A stretch of DNA of 64,000 nt from Marinobacter pelagius (GCF_900114925.1 NZ_FOUR01000011.1:1-64000); one strand, 5' to 3'. Positions 41,847 through 50,925 are shown, counted from the first letter of the stretch. Notes: generated by a model not told the origin, from the sequence alone. Numbers and translations are program-made.

Positions 41847-42458
41847 TTACAGGCCGCCGATGGCCAACTGCAGGGCAATGGCGGCCATCATCAGACCGAT
41901 CACGCCATCAATGACCCGCCAGGCCGTCGGTCTGGACAGGACTGGTGCCAGTGCCGACCCGCACCAGGCCAACCCGCCAAACCACAGGATCGACGCACTG
42001 CTCGCGCCCGCGACAAAGCTGGTGGCGTCCTCCTGCTGGGCGCCCACAGCCGGAATCAGCAAAAGGGTGTCGAGATAAACCTGGGGGTTGAGCAGGGTGA
42101 CGGCCAGGGTGGTAAACAGCACCCCCTTCAGACTGCGCCGGGTAACTTCCCCGGCCTCAAGCGCCGCCCTGCCCCGGCTTGCCCGCACCAACGCCTGCAG
42201 TGCCAGCCAACCGAGAAATGCCACACCCAGCCAGCGCAGCAGCTCAAGGGCCTGGGGCATGGCCATCAGTGCCGCACTCACGCCGAACATGCCCAGGGTA
42301 AACAGGATCACATCCGAAGCCATGCACAGCCCCGCCGACCACCAGTGATGCTCACGGCGAATGGCCTGGCTCAGCACGTAGGCATTCTGGGCGCCGATCG
42401 CCACGATAATGCCGCCGCAAACCACCAACCCGGTCAGATAACTCTCAAGCACGCTCAA
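41847..42458 (-). CDS. argO: LysE/ArgO-family amino acid exporter
   Basis: A 203-residue membrane protein with six hydrophobic segments. The family opening GLVVCGGIIVAIGAQNAYVLSQAIRREH and the motif NPQVYLDTLLL distinguish LysE/ArgO from RhtB-type exporters. It exports arginine or lysine (possibly with canavanine) to the outside. It is divergently transcribed from argP over 82 nt, the standard regulator-target layout. On the minus strand TTTCAA and TATGCT spaced 17 nt are a candidate promoter in that gap. Confidence 0.9.
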   Translation of the reverse strand: MSVLESYLTGLVVCGGIIVAIGAQNAYVLSQAIRREHHWWSAGLCMASDVILFTLGMFGVSAALMAMPQALELLRWLGVAFLGWLALQALVRASRGRAALEAGEVTRRSLKGVLFTTLAVTLLNPQVYLDTLLLIPAVGAQQEDATSFVAGASSASILWFGGLAWCGSALAPVLSRPTAWRVIDGVIGLMMAAIALQLAIGGL

Positions 42459-42540
42459 TCTCCCTGAAAAACTGGCGCAAGCATAACGCGACGGCTATAT
42501 ACTTGAAATTCATACTCGTAATATTGCATCAGTTTTACTT

Positions 42541-43416
42541 ATGATTGACTACAAATTGCTGGAAGCGCTGGCGACGGTTGTCGAATGCGGAGGTTTTGAG
42601 CGCGCCGGCGCTGCCCTCGGGCTCAGTCAGTCGGCGGTGTCCCAGCGGATCCGCACGCTGGAGATTCGGCTGGGTCAGCCGGTGCTCGTTCGCAGCCCAG
42701 CCCTGAAAGCCACACCCGCCGGCCAGCGGCTGCTCAACCACGTACAGCAGGTGCAGTTGCTGGAGCGGGATCTGGCGAAATCCCTGCCTACCCTCAATGA
42801 GCCCTCGGCGCGGCTACGCATTGCTTTGAACGCCGACAGCCTGGCCACCTGGTGGGCCGATGCCATCGCTGACTTCTGCCGGGACGAGGAGCTGTTGCTT
42901 GACCTTGTGATAGAGGATCAGGACATTGGTCTGCGCCGAATGCGCGAGGGCGATGTCGCCGCCTGCCTGTGCAGCAGCCCACAACCGGTCGCGGGCGCGC
43001 GCTGCGTGCCCATGGGTTCAATGATCTACCTGCCGCTGGCAACCCCCGAATACATCAGAAGGTATTTCCCCGAGGGATTGACCGAGACAGCATTGCGGGA
43101 CGCGCCAGCGATCGTATTCGGACCAAACGATCAGTTACAACATCGCTTTCTGGCACAATGCGGCTTTCATGGTTCCTTTCCCCACCATCTCTGCCCATCC
43201 TCAGAAGGATTTGTAAAGCTGGCAACCACTGGCATGGGCTATGGCATGATTCCGGAAATCCAGGTGCGGGAGGAACTGGAGGCGGGAAGACTGACCAGCA
43301 TCGCCACCGGGCAACAACTGGAAGTGAAGCTATACTGGCATTTCTGGCGCCACGGCGGAGGTGCCATGGACCGTCTCACGCAGGCCCTGCAGTCCAACCG
43401 CATTTCCCATCGGTAA
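42541..43416 (+). CDS. argP: LysR-family regulator ArgP (IciA)
   Basis: A 291-residue LysR-type regulator. The winged helix at residues 1-60 (YKLLEALATVVECGGFERAGAALGLSQSAVSQRI) is of the ArgP type. The effector domain (about 90-290) has the family segments VEDQDIGLRRMREGDVAACLCSSPQPVAGARC and GYGMIPEIQVREEL. It is divergent from argO, which it should activate in response to arginine and hold back with lysine. The assignment rests on sequence style plus this arrangement. Confidence 0.9.
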   Translation: MIDYKLLEALATVVECGGFERAGAALGLSQSAVSQRIRTLEIRLGQPVLVRSPALKATPAGQRLLNHVQQVQLLERDLAKSLPTLNEPSARLRIALNADSLATWWADAIADFCRDEELLLDLVIEDQDIGLRRMREGDVAACLCSSPQPVAGARCVPMGSMIYLPLATPEYIRRYFPEGLTETALRDAPAIVFGPNDQLQHRFLAQCGFHGSFPHHLCPSSEGFVKLATTGMGYGMIPEIQVREELEAGRLTSIATGQQLEVKLYWHFWRHGGGAMDRLTQALQSNRISHR

Positions 43417-43430
43417 AGGAGCTTTCACAT

Positions 43431-43835
43431 TTGGATCTGACCACCCCCGCCTTGCTGTTCCCCGCCATTTCTCTGCTGTTACTGGCTTACACCAACCGGT
43501 TTCTGGTTTTGGCCCAGCTAATCCGCCAGCTCAAGCAGATGGACTCCGAAGACGATCACGCCCTGATTGCCCGCCAGATCGGTATGCTGAGAAAGCGCAT
43601 CGTGCTGACCAAACGCATGCAGACATTTGGCGTGCTCAGTTTCTTCCTGTGCACAGTGTCCATGTTCCTGCTGTTTCTGGGATCGGAAATGCCGGGCATT
43701 GTGGCGTTTGGTATCAGCCTGGTGTTGCTCTCCCTTTCACTGCTGTACTCGCTGTACGAGATCCAGATTTCCACCAACGCCATCAACGTGGAGCTCTCCA
43801 ACTTTGAGGCTAGAAAAAGCGAGAGTCAGGGCTGA
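43431..43835 (+). CDS. DUF2721 membrane protein
   Basis: A 134-residue membrane protein with a TTG start, chosen because AAAGGAG lies ten bases upstream and no closer ATG is in frame. Three hydrophobic stretches are seen: LLFPAISLLLLAYTNRFLVLA, FGVLSFFLCTVSMFLLFLG and GIVAFGISLVLLSLSLLYSL. A basic, charged cytosolic loop (RQLKQMDSEDDHALIARQIGM) is typical of DUF2721. The function of the family is unknown. It follows argP by 14 nt, possibly by read-through. Confidence 0.82.
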   Translation: MDLTTPALLFPAISLLLLAYTNRFLVLAQLIRQLKQMDSEDDHALIARQIGMLRKRIVLTKRMQTFGVLSFFLCTVSMFLLFLGSEMPGIVAFGISLVLLSLSLLYSLYEIQISTNAINVELSNFEARKSESQG

Positions 43836-43840
43836 GGCGA

Positions 43841-44437
43841 CTACCGTGAGCCCGTGGAGTTGATTCCAAACCAGTGGGGGAAGCGCAGCAGGCAATACAG
43901 GGCCAGCACGTCATAAAGCGCATGCCAGAGCATGACCATGCCCAGGCTCGCGGAGAGATGGTAGGCGGCGCCCAGAACCAGACCCAGCCCGGTGGCCACC
44001 AGGAAATAGGTGAATGACACGTAGTGAACCAGGCCAAACAGGACTGACGACGCAATAACGGCGGTCCAGGGCCCGGTGTGCTGAATCAGCCAACCCTGGA
44101 CGGCTCCCCGGAACAGGAGCTCCTCTCCGACACCCGCTAGCACCGATAATGCCACCAGCACCGTCCAGGAAAAGCTGCGGGCGAAACGGTGCAGCCCGCG
44201 CATCTGCTGTTCCAGGTTGTCCGGGAACAGGCCCGGGATCCGGGTTATCAGAATCAGCGTGAGATAAGTGCCGACAGCGCCAAGAGCGCCGTACAGCACG
44301 ATCTCGAACCCGCCCAAACCACCCCACTGCACGGGAATATCGAACAGCCAGATCGCCAACAGGCCAACGACGCCGATGCCGCCCTGAAAAACCAGGGCGG
44401 CCCGGGTAGAGATGGAAGAACCTCCCGTTCTCGCCAT
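43841..44437 (-). CDS. CPBP-family intramembrane metalloprotease
   Basis: A 198-residue membrane protein of the CPBP (CAAX protease / bacteriocin-processing) family. All four motifs are present: EELLFRG with Glu105-Glu106 and Arg110, FGLVHYVSF with His138, and the final WHALYD with His172 and Asp176. It has about six spans. Members cleave membrane or prenylated substrates, and their bacterial targets are mostly unknown. It starts 4 nt after the dienoyl-CoA isomerase gene, on the same strand, so they may be cotranscribed without an obvious link. Confidence 0.88.
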   Translation of the reverse strand: MARTGGSSISTRAALVFQGGIGVVGLLAIWLFDIPVQWGGLGGFEIVLYGALGAVGTYLTLILITRIPGLFPDNLEQQMRGLHRFARSFSWTVLVALSVLAGVGEELLFRGAVQGWLIQHTGPWTAVIASSVLFGLVHYVSFTYFLVATGLGLVLGAAYHLSASLGMVMLWHALYDVLALYCLLRFPHWFGINSTGSR

Positions 44438-44440
44438 GAC

Positions 44441-45295
44441 TTACTGGCTGAACAGATCTTTCACGGGGAACAGGTCGTCATACTCTGGCGGCTGCTTCTG
44501 ACCCTTGGCCTGGAAGGTCTTCATCATGTCATTGGGGCGGAACATGCCGGCCTGCCAGGTGGCCATGTACTTCAGGCTGTCTTCCACCGAGTGGTCCCGG
44601 CTGTAGTTGATCATTTCCTTGCAGCCGGTAACCGCCAGCGGCGAATTGGCAGCGATCCGGGCGGCGATCTCCATCACGCCCTCCAGCATGGTCTCGTGAT
44701 TGTCGTATACGGTATTCACAAACCCCAGGCGGTGGGCCTCATCCGCACCAAACTTCCGGCCGGTATAGGCCAGCTCACGCACCACACCTTCAGGGATCAG
44801 CTTGGGCAGGCGCTGCAGGGTGCCGACATCCGCGGTCATGCCCAGCTCGGTTTCCTTGATGGTGAAGTAGGCATCGGCTGTGCAGTACCGGCTGTCTGCC
44901 GCACACACCAGGTCCAGGGCACCGCCGATGCAACCGCCATGCACCGCCGCCAGCACCGGCAGACGAACCTTCTCCAGCGAGCTCAGGGTGTCCTGCAGCT
45001 GCAACACCACCCGGCGAAGGTTCTCGGCCATCCGGCCCGGGTCGCCCCCCATGGGTACGGCCTTTGAATCGGTAAACACACCCAGATCCATGCCAGCGGA
45101 GAAATGTTTGCCGGTAGACGAGATCACGATCACGCGGGCATCGGTGTTGGCTTCAATATCCTGCATGCACCGTGGCAATTCCAGCCAGAAGGCCTTGTTC
45201 ATGGTGTTGAGGGCGTCTGGCCGTTTGAACTGGACATGGGCGATGTGATTGGACACATCAACCGAGAAACTCTGGTAGGAGAAGGGTTCGGTCAC
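44441..45295 (-). CDS. Delta(3,5)-delta(2,4)-dienoyl-CoA isomerase (ECH1-like crotonase)
   Basis: A 284-residue crotonase-superfamily enzyme. KHFSAGMDLGVF and HGGCIGGALDLVCAADSRYC form the oxyanion site. The three acids of rat ECH1 (Asp176, Glu196, Asp204) align with Asp128, Glu148 (IKETELGM) and Asp156 (TADVGTLQRLPK) at identical spacing. NYSRDHSVEDSLKYMATW is likewise an ECH1 hallmark. It shifts double bonds during breakdown of odd-position unsaturated fatty acids. It is monocistronic or paired with the protease gene. Confidence 0.88.
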   Translation of the reverse strand: MTEPFSYQSFSVDVSNHIAHVQFKRPDALNTMNKAFWLELPRCMQDIEANTDARVIVISSTGKHFSAGMDLGVFTDSKAVPMGGDPGRMAENLRRVVLQLQDTLSSLEKVRLPVLAAVHGGCIGGALDLVCAADSRYCTADAYFTIKETELGMTADVGTLQRLPKLIPEGVVRELAYTGRKFGADEAHRLGFVNTVYDNHETMLEGVMEIAARIAANSPLAVTGCKEMINYSRDHSVEDSLKYMATWQAGMFRPNDMMKTFQAKGQKQPPEYDDLFPVKDLFSQ

Positions 45296-45535
45296 GTTTT
45301 GTCTCCGTTTGTCATTGAAAGCGATAAGAACGGGAAATTTCGTAATATTTTCAGCTATTTTCTGATGATTTTCCGTGATTGCCTCCGAATATACCGCTCA
45401 ACTGCCAAAGACGAAAGCGGCGCATTACTACTCCGCCCCGCCCCTCCTTGCTCACACCCAAACTTGTGCCAAGCTTAAAAGTGAGAAAGTCCCTCTTCGG
45501 GATTCATGATCTGATTCAACAGGGAGGAAGCCGGA

Positions 45536-46072
45536 ATGCGCACTTCAGAAGCATTCAGGAAAACATTGTTGGTTTCCATATTAGGTCTCGGCCTTTCCGG
45601 CCTTGCGGCGGCCCAGGGTTACATGGGGCCAGGTATGGGACCCGGCATGGGATACGGCCCCGGGCCGGGAATGGGGTATGGCCCCGGCATGGGCTATGGT
45701 CCTGGCATGGGTTACGGCCCCGGCATGCACGGCATGGGGCCGGGTATGGGCTACGGGCCCGGCATGCACGGCGGCATGGGACCAGGCATGGGCTATGGGC
45801 CTGGCATGCAAGGTGGTATGGGCCCTGGAATGGGGCCGGGCATGATGGGCGGCTACCCGGGCATGGGACCAGGAGCCGGTCTGGACCTGACGGATGACCA
45901 GAGAAAGCGCATGGAGGAAATCCATAGCCGGCACTGGCAACAGCAGCAGGAACGCATGCAGGAGATGTACGAGCGGCGCCAGAAATTCCAGCAGGAAATG
46001 GACGAGGTGCTGACCGACGAGCAACGTCAGCGGCTCCGGGATCGCCAGCGCCAGTACTACCAGGGCTGGTAA
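45536..46072 (+). CDS. Periplasmic Met/Gly/Pro-rich protein with Spy/CpxP-like C-terminus
   Basis: A 178-residue secreted protein. A signal peptide ends LSGLAAAQ at about residue 27. Residues 28-115 consist of repeated GYGPGM and MGPGM units with about 20 methionines and a few His. The rest is an amphipathic helix pair with two LTDxQ motifs (LDLTDDQRKRMEEIHSR and VLTDEQRQRLRDRQ), as in Spy/CpxP chaperones. Met-rich periplasmic segments bind Cu(I) or similar soft metals in other proteins, so metal binding or envelope-stress chaperoning is plausible. The start has AGGGAGGAAG upstream. A strong terminator follows. Confidence 0.82.
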   Translation: MRTSEAFRKTLLVSILGLGLSGLAAAQGYMGPGMGPGMGYGPGPGMGYGPGMGYGPGMGYGPGMHGMGPGMGYGPGMHGGMGPGMGYGPGMQGGMGPGMGPGMMGGYPGMGPGAGLDLTDDQRKRMEEIHSRHWQQQQERMQEMYERRQKFQQEMDEVLTDEQRQRLRDRQRQYYQGW

Positions 46073-46088
46073 GGCCGTTGGCTTGACG

Positions 46089-46124
46089 CGAACCCGCGCC
46101 AGTCAGGTGCGGGTTCGTTTTGTT
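46089..46124 (+). terminator. Intrinsic terminator after the Met-rich protein gene
   Basis: CGAACCCGCGCC (46089-46100) pairs with GGTGCGGGTTCG (46106-46117), 12 bp with one G-U pair and a 5-nt loop, followed by TTTTGTT. It starts 16 nt past the stop codon. Confidence 0.85.
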
Positions 46125-46759
46125 CAGGCATCCGGCAAAAGGGCGTGGGATAAGCCACCGAAATAGACCACCCGGGACAATTGGGTGGGCGTCAGCTCCA
46201 GTCCATAACAGGCCTGTAAACGCTGCAGGGTTTCCTCTGCGTCATGGGGAGCCGGGGCCATTTCCCGGATAAACTGGGCGATATCCTCCACCATGGCCCA
46301 GGGATAGAGAATCCAGCGCCACTTTCGCACCTCGCCGGCACTGAAATCCGCCGGGCAGGTGGTCACCAGTTTTTCATGGAGTACGGCAGTCCGGAGCTCC
46401 GCCGGGCCGAGGGGCTCCAGGTAAGAGCGCGCCGCCCGCAGGGTATCGCCACTGTCATTGACATCGTCAACCACCAGTATCCGGGCGCCGCGGATGTCCG
46501 TGGCCAGGGGGATGGTCACCCGGGCCTCCTCACCCTTGCTGGCTCCAGCCTCGTAATGCTGGACGCGGATGGAACACAATGCACCCAGGTTCAGGAAATC
46601 ACACAGGAAACGGGCAGGCATGAAGCCACCCCGGGCGACAGCGACGATCATATCCGGGCGGAACCGGCTGGCCAGGATGTGCCTCGCGACTTCGTCACAG
46701 GCATCCACCACCTCATCCGGGCTGAGCAACTGGACCTGCATGATCGTCGGTTCTGCCAT
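46124..46759 (-). CDS. Phosphoribosyltransferase-domain protein
   Basis: A 211-residue type I PRTase-fold protein. The PRPP-binding motif ILVVDDVNDSGDTL (about 107-120), DMIVAVARGGFMPARFL upstream of it, and PWAMVEDIAQFIREM near the end place it with Gpt-like xanthine/hypoxanthine transferases (COG2236). The extra 40-residue C-terminal part is of unknown use. The start at 46759 has AGGAG upstream. It would salvage purine bases or act in nucleotide sensing. It is divergent from the RNase Z gene. Confidence 0.83.
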   Translation of the reverse strand: MAEPTIMQVQLLSPDEVVDACDEVARHILASRFRPDMIVAVARGGFMPARFLCDFLNLGALCSIRVQHYEAGASKGEEARVTIPLATDIRGARILVVDDVNDSGDTLRAARSYLEPLGPAELRTAVLHEKLVTTCPADFSAGEVRKWRWILYPWAMVEDIAQFIREMAPAPHDAEETLQRLQACYGLELTPTQLSRVVYFGGLSHALLPDA

Positions 46760-46828
46760 CAGTGACTCCTGCCTTGTGATCCTGTCTTTCAATTTTATAC
46801 TCTTTCAAAAGCCCCAACAGGAAACCCC

Positions 46829-47806
46829 ATGGATTTCACCTTCCTCGGCACATCAGCCGGCACGCCGACAAAGGCCAGAAATGTCACTGGCCTGGCCCTG
46901 ATGCATGGCAAACCGAAACACTGGTACCTGATCGATTGCGGTGAGGGCACCCAGCACCAGTTGCTGCACACCCGCCACTCGGTGATGCAGCTGCAGGCGA
47001 TTTTTATCACCCACGTGCACGGCGACCACACCTTCGGCCTGCCCGGCCTGCTCACCAGCGCCTCCATGCTGGGCCGCACCGAGCCCCTGTTCCTGGTTGC
47101 ACCGAGGCCGGTGAAAACCTTTGTGGAAACCGCGCTGGGCAACAGCGATTCCAGCCTGAGCTATGAGCTCAAATACATCGACTCGGAAGCCGACGAGTTC
47201 TATTGGGAAGACGATGCCGTGGAGGTCATGGCCACCCCGCTTTCCCACCGGGTCTCCAGCCGTGCTTTCACCTTTACCGAGAAGAACCTGGAGCGTCAGC
47301 TGCTGAAGGACAGACTCGAGGCTGACGGTGTCGAACCCGGCCCGGCCTGGGGAGAGTTACAGCAAGGGCGGGATGTGGTGCTGGAGAACGGAACGGTACT
47401 TCGCAGCGACCAGTACACCGCCATTACCCGGCAGCCCAGAAAAATCGTGGTGGGCGGCGACAACGACAACCCGGAATTACTCGAAGCCACCTGCCAGGAC
47501 GCCCACGTGCTGATCCACGAGGCCACCTACACCCAGGAAGTGGCCGACCGCGTTGGCGCCTGGCCCCAGCACAGCTCGGCAGCCCAGGTCGCCCGGTTTG
47601 CGGAGGCGGTGGGCATTCCCAACCTGGTACTGACGCATTTCAGCTCCCGCTATCAGCTTAGTCGTGATGCCTACCCGCACATCGGCGAAGTCGAAGCCGA
47701 AGCGACGGGTCTGTACCGGGGCACTCTGTACCTGGCCCGGGATCTTCACAGCTACCGCCTGCACAAGGATCTCACCCTGCGGCCAGAACCGGCCCCCGGG
47801 GACTAG
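46829..47806 (+). CDS. rnz: Ribonuclease Z (tRNA 3'-processing)
   Basis: A 325-residue MBL-fold nuclease. THVHGDHTFGLPG (His62, His64, Asp66, His67) holds the zinc pair, further ligands lie in LSHRV, GGDNDN and the HEATY region, and the FHSS-like final motif reads THFSSRY. The RNase Z exosite arm is recognisable in EPGPAWGELQQG. It removes 3' trailers from pre-tRNAs. It overlaps the convergent dctM gene by 4 nt at the stops. Confidence 0.9.
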   Translation: MDFTFLGTSAGTPTKARNVTGLALMHGKPKHWYLIDCGEGTQHQLLHTRHSVMQLQAIFITHVHGDHTFGLPGLLTSASMLGRTEPLFLVAPRPVKTFVETALGNSDSSLSYELKYIDSEADEFYWEDDAVEVMATPLSHRVSSRAFTFTEKNLERQLLKDRLEADGVEPGPAWGELQQGRDVVLENGTVLRSDQYTAITRQPRKIVVGGDNDNPELLEATCQDAHVLIHEATYTQEVADRVGAWPQHSSAAQVARFAEAVGIPNLVLTHFSSRYQLSRDAYPHIGEVEAEATGLYRGTLYLARDLHSYRLHKDLTLRPEPAPGD

Positions 47807-49158
47807 TCCGTCAACCCGGGGAACCAGAGTGCAATCGATGGGAAGACGATGCACAGAATCAGGCCCGTCAGCTGCAGTAGCACGAACGGAATAATCGACC
47901 GGTAGATAACGCCGATACTGACATTCCCCTGCGCAATGCCTTTCAGGTAGAACAGCGCATAACCGAACGGCGGCGTCAGGAAGCTGGTCTGCAGGTTGAT
48001 CGCCACCAGGATGGCAAACCACACCATCAGGCCGGTACTACTCACCCCGGCAAACTCGAGCCCCTCTACCACCGGCAGCAACAGCGGCAGCACCACGAAG
48101 CTGATCTCGATCCACTCCAGGAAGAACCCGAGGATGAAGATCAGGCCCATGAGCAGCAGCAACAGGCCATAGGGGCCAAGGCCGGTACCGGTGATGATGT
48201 CCACGATCATGTCATCGCCGCCGAGGCGCTTGAACACCACGCTGAAGCAGGTGGCGCCAATGACCACAAACAGGATCATGGCAGAGGTTCGAGAGGTATC
48301 CCGGCACACCTGCCGGAGTGCGCCCCAGTTGAGCTGCCTCAGGCCCAGGGCCAGGATCAGCGAGCCGGCGGCCCCGATCGCGGCAGCCTCAGTCGGGGTC
48401 GCAATACCCGCCATAATTGATCCAAGTACCGCCACGATCAAAACCACCGGTCCGGCAAGGTCCCTGAGCAGGGCGATCACGAGGGGCGAGTGCTCCTCGG
48501 TAAGATGCGCTTCACCGCCCTCTTCCGCTAACGGCGCCCAGTCGGGTCTAACTTGTGCAATCACCAATAGATACAGTGCATAAAGGCCGCCCAGCAGCAA
48601 CCCGGGGAACAGGGCCGCCTTGAACAGCGCGCCCACAGACAGGTTCATGATGGACCCCATCAGCACCAGCATGATCGAGGGCGGAATCAGGATCCCGAGA
48701 GTACCCGAGGCCGCCACCACACCGTAAGCCAGTTCCGGCTTGTAACCCTGACGGGCCATTACCGGCAGGGCAAGCAGTCCGAGCATCACCACAGACGCAC
48801 CGATAATGCCGGTGCTCGCCGCCATCACGATACCCAGCAGCGCCACCGAAATGGCCAGGCCACCGCGCACCCGGCCAAACAATCTCTGCAGGGTCAGCAG
48901 GAGGTTCCTTGCCACCCCGGACTTTTCCAGCATCAGCCCCATGAACACGAACAGGGGAATGGCGATCAACAGCCAGTTCTCGATGACACCCCCGAAAATC
49001 CGTGAGCCTACAGTGCCCAGAAACGGTAGGGGAATATCACCGATAAACGCGAAAACGATACCGAGCCCACCCAGCAGGAAGGCAACCGGATAACCACTGA
49101 AAATGCCCAACAACAGGGCGACCACCATGGCAATGGCGAGACCGTACTCATCGAGCAT
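47803..49158 (-). CDS. TRAP transporter large permease (DctM)
   Basis: A 451-residue integral membrane protein with about 12 to 13 spans. The DctM family features SGYPVAFLLGGLGIVF, GASVVMLGLLALPVMARQGY and GTLGILIPPSIMLVLMG are clear. The start at 49158 has AGGAGG upstream and overlaps the dctQ stop. It carries the Na+-coupled substrate translocation pathway. The binding protein of the same operon resembles those of the 2-oxoacid (TakP/FcbT1) type. Confidence 0.9.
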   Translation of the reverse strand: MLDEYGLAIAMVVALLLGIFSGYPVAFLLGGLGIVFAFIGDIPLPFLGTVGSRIFGGVIENWLLIAIPLFVFMGLMLEKSGVARNLLLTLQRLFGRVRGGLAISVALLGIVMAASTGIIGASVVMLGLLALPVMARQGYKPELAYGVVAASGTLGILIPPSIMLVLMGSIMNLSVGALFKAALFPGLLLGGLYALYLLVIAQVRPDWAPLAEEGGEAHLTEEHSPLVIALLRDLAGPVVLIVAVLGSIMAGIATPTEAAAIGAAGSLILALGLRQLNWGALRQVCRDTSRTSAMILFVVIGATCFSVVFKRLGGDDMIVDIITGTGLGPYGLLLLLMGLIFILGFFLEWIEISFVVLPLLLPVVEGLEFAGVSSTGLMVWFAILVAINLQTSFLTPPFGYALFYLKGIAQGNVSIGVIYRSIIPFVLLQLTGLILCIVFPSIALWFPGLTD

Positions 49159-49789
49159 GCTCGGCCTCCTTTGCATCACGGCGCGGATCCAGGATTCTGG
49201 CCAGGCGGTCGAAGATCTGCCCCACGCCGCTGATCGCCAGCAGCGCCAGACCGGCAGGCAAGGCCCCCTTGATCAGGTAGCGGTCGGTCAGGCCGCCATA
49301 GTTGGATTGTTCGCCCGAGAGGTAGGACATCTGGACAAAGTGCTTTGATAGCCAGGCGATCAGCACACAGAAAGGAATCAGGAAGATCAGGTGGCCGATA
49401 ATATCAACCCAGTGCCTGCCCGCAGGGCCAAGGCGATGATGCAGTATGTCCACCCGGACATGGGTGTCGGAATGAAGCGCGTAACTGCCACCGATCAGCG
49501 TCATCAGGCCGAAAAGATGCCACTGCATTTCCGTAACAGAGTTGATGGTGATGGCGTTGCCCAGCAACAGTACCTCGTCATCCCAGCGAAACAGCTCATT
49601 CCAGCCCACGGCATTCATGGCCACCGTGGTCAGAACCACAAACATGATGGCCAGCACAAGCCAGCTCGACACCCGGCCAAGCCAGACGCCAATAGCGATC
49701 AGGGGAACAGCGATTGCTGCGAGAATTCTGGCGAGTCCGTTGCGCCAGGGTGGGAGGGAATCGGAATAATGACCAGTTTTGGAGTTCAT
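49148..49789 (-). CDS. TRAP transporter small permease (DctQ)
   Basis: A 213-residue membrane protein with four main spans. The conserved DctQ segments FRWDDEVLLLGNAIT, MQWHLFGLMTLIGGSYALHSDTHVRVD and the later DRYLIKGALPAGLALL are visible. The start at 49789 is chosen for the short charged N-terminus (MNSKTGHYSDSLPPW) before the first span. It scaffolds DctM. It follows the binding protein gene after a stem-loop. Confidence 0.88.
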   Translation of the reverse strand: MNSKTGHYSDSLPPWRNGLARILAAIAVPLIAIGVWLGRVSSWLVLAIMFVVLTTVAMNAVGWNELFRWDDEVLLLGNAITINSVTEMQWHLFGLMTLIGGSYALHSDTHVRVDILHHRLGPAGRHWVDIIGHLIFLIPFCVLIAWLSKHFVQMSYLSGEQSNYGGLTDRYLIKGALPAGLALLAISGVGQIFDRLARILDPRRDAKEAEHAR

Positions 49790-49829
49790 ACTGCAGGTGT
49801 ATCCGTCAGGCCCGAATGAGTAGTGAAGA

Positions 49830-49857
49830 GCCGGCGGTGACACACATCACCGCCGGC
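49830..49857 (-). other. Intergenic stem-loop between dctP and dctQ
   Basis: GCCGGCGGTGA (49830-49840) and TCACCGCCGGC (49847-49857) form an 11-bp stem with a 6-nt loop, 15 nt past the dctP stop. No U-run follows on the minus strand (CTCTTCACTACTC). The layout repeats that after livK: a stem just after the binding protein gene and before the permease genes. Confidence 0.65.
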
Positions 49858-49872
49858 AGGAACATTACAAGC

Positions 49873-50925
49873 TCAATCCCGGGGGATGGCCTGCAGGTCG
49901 TACCAGTCGTTGACCAACTGGGTATGTTCCATCAGGGACTCGTAAGCCTCCTTGAAGCGCGGGTTGTTCTTCATTTCCTCGGCGCGGACCTCGTCCCAGC
50001 CCTTGCGCAGTTCCCTAACAACTTCATCCGGGAAGCGCTTGACCTCGATGCCCTTCTCCTTCAGCTTGCCGATAACACGCATCTGCTCAGCCGGAGCCTC
50101 GGCCATGGACCACTGCAGGGTGGCGCGGCAGGCGGTCTCGAACTTGGCCTTGGTGGCGTCGTCATACTCGTCCCAGACATCCTTGTTGATGATGAACGAG
50201 AACCAGCTGGCCGACTGGTGCCAACCCGGGAAGTAGTAGTACTTGGTAATTTCCTCGAAGCCCATCAACTGATCCACCTGGGGCACCGAGAACTCGGTGG
50301 CATCGATCCGCCCCCGCTCCAGGGCCAGGTAGATCTCCCCGCCGGGAATCAGCTGGGTGGACGCGCCGTATTTGTTCAGCACCTTGGCACCGAGGCCGGA
50401 AATCCGGATACGCAGGCCATCGAAGTCCTTGATGCTGTTGATTTCCTTGTTGTACCAGCCACCGGTCTCCTGGGGTGAAATAAAACAAGGCAGCACCTTC
50501 ACGTTGTAGTCATCATAGGCACTCTGGAGCAGTTCAGTACCCTCGCCTGACCACATCCAGGACATGAACGCCTCCGGAGTGGGACCAAAAGGCAGTGCAC
50601 CGTAGAGGTTGGTCACCGGGACGGTACCGGCCCAGTAACCGATCCAGTCCCAGCCCGCGGGAATGGCACCGGATGACACCGAGTTGAATACCTCGAATGC
50701 AGGCACCAGATCACCCGGGTTGTGCACTTCCAGCTCAACCTTGCCATCCGTGACGGTTTTCAGCTCTTCCGCAAAACGCAGCGCGCCCTCACCAATGAAA
50801 ATATTGGTATTGAAGGTATTGGCAACATCGAGTTTGGCAGGACCGGCTGCATGAATGGCGGTAGACAGCGTCAGCGCGGTGAAGCCGGCAGTCAGCGCTA
50901 AAGGTATATTGAATTTTTGACTCAT
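49873..50925 (-). CDS. TRAP transporter substrate-binding protein (DctP, TakP/FcbT1-like)
   Basis: A 350-residue periplasmic protein. A signal peptide ends STAIHA at about residue 26. The DctP features WYNKEINSIKDFDGLRIRISG (with the conserved ligand-binding Arg) and RIDATEFSVPQVDQLMGF are present, together with the KYYYFPGWHQSAS segment of the COG4663 subgroup, whose studied members bind 2-oxoacids or aromatic acids. It is placed between the mmsA-type dehydrogenase gene and the permeases, so the imported solute may feed that enzyme. The ligand is inferred, not shown. Confidence 0.88.
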   Translation of the reverse strand: MSQKFNIPLALTAGFTALTLSTAIHAAGPAKLDVANTFNTNIFIGEGALRFAEELKTVTDGKVELEVHNPGDLVPAFEVFNSVSSGAIPAGWDWIGYWAGTVPVTNLYGALPFGPTPEAFMSWMWSGEGTELLQSAYDDYNVKVLPCFISPQETGGWYNKEINSIKDFDGLRIRISGLGAKVLNKYGASTQLIPGGEIYLALERGRIDATEFSVPQVDQLMGFEEITKYYYFPGWHQSASWFSFIINKDVWDEYDDATKAKFETACRATLQWSMAEAPAEQMRVIGKLKEKGIEVKRFPDEVVRELRKGWDEVRAEEMKNNPRFKEAYESLMEHTQLVNDWYDLQAIPRD

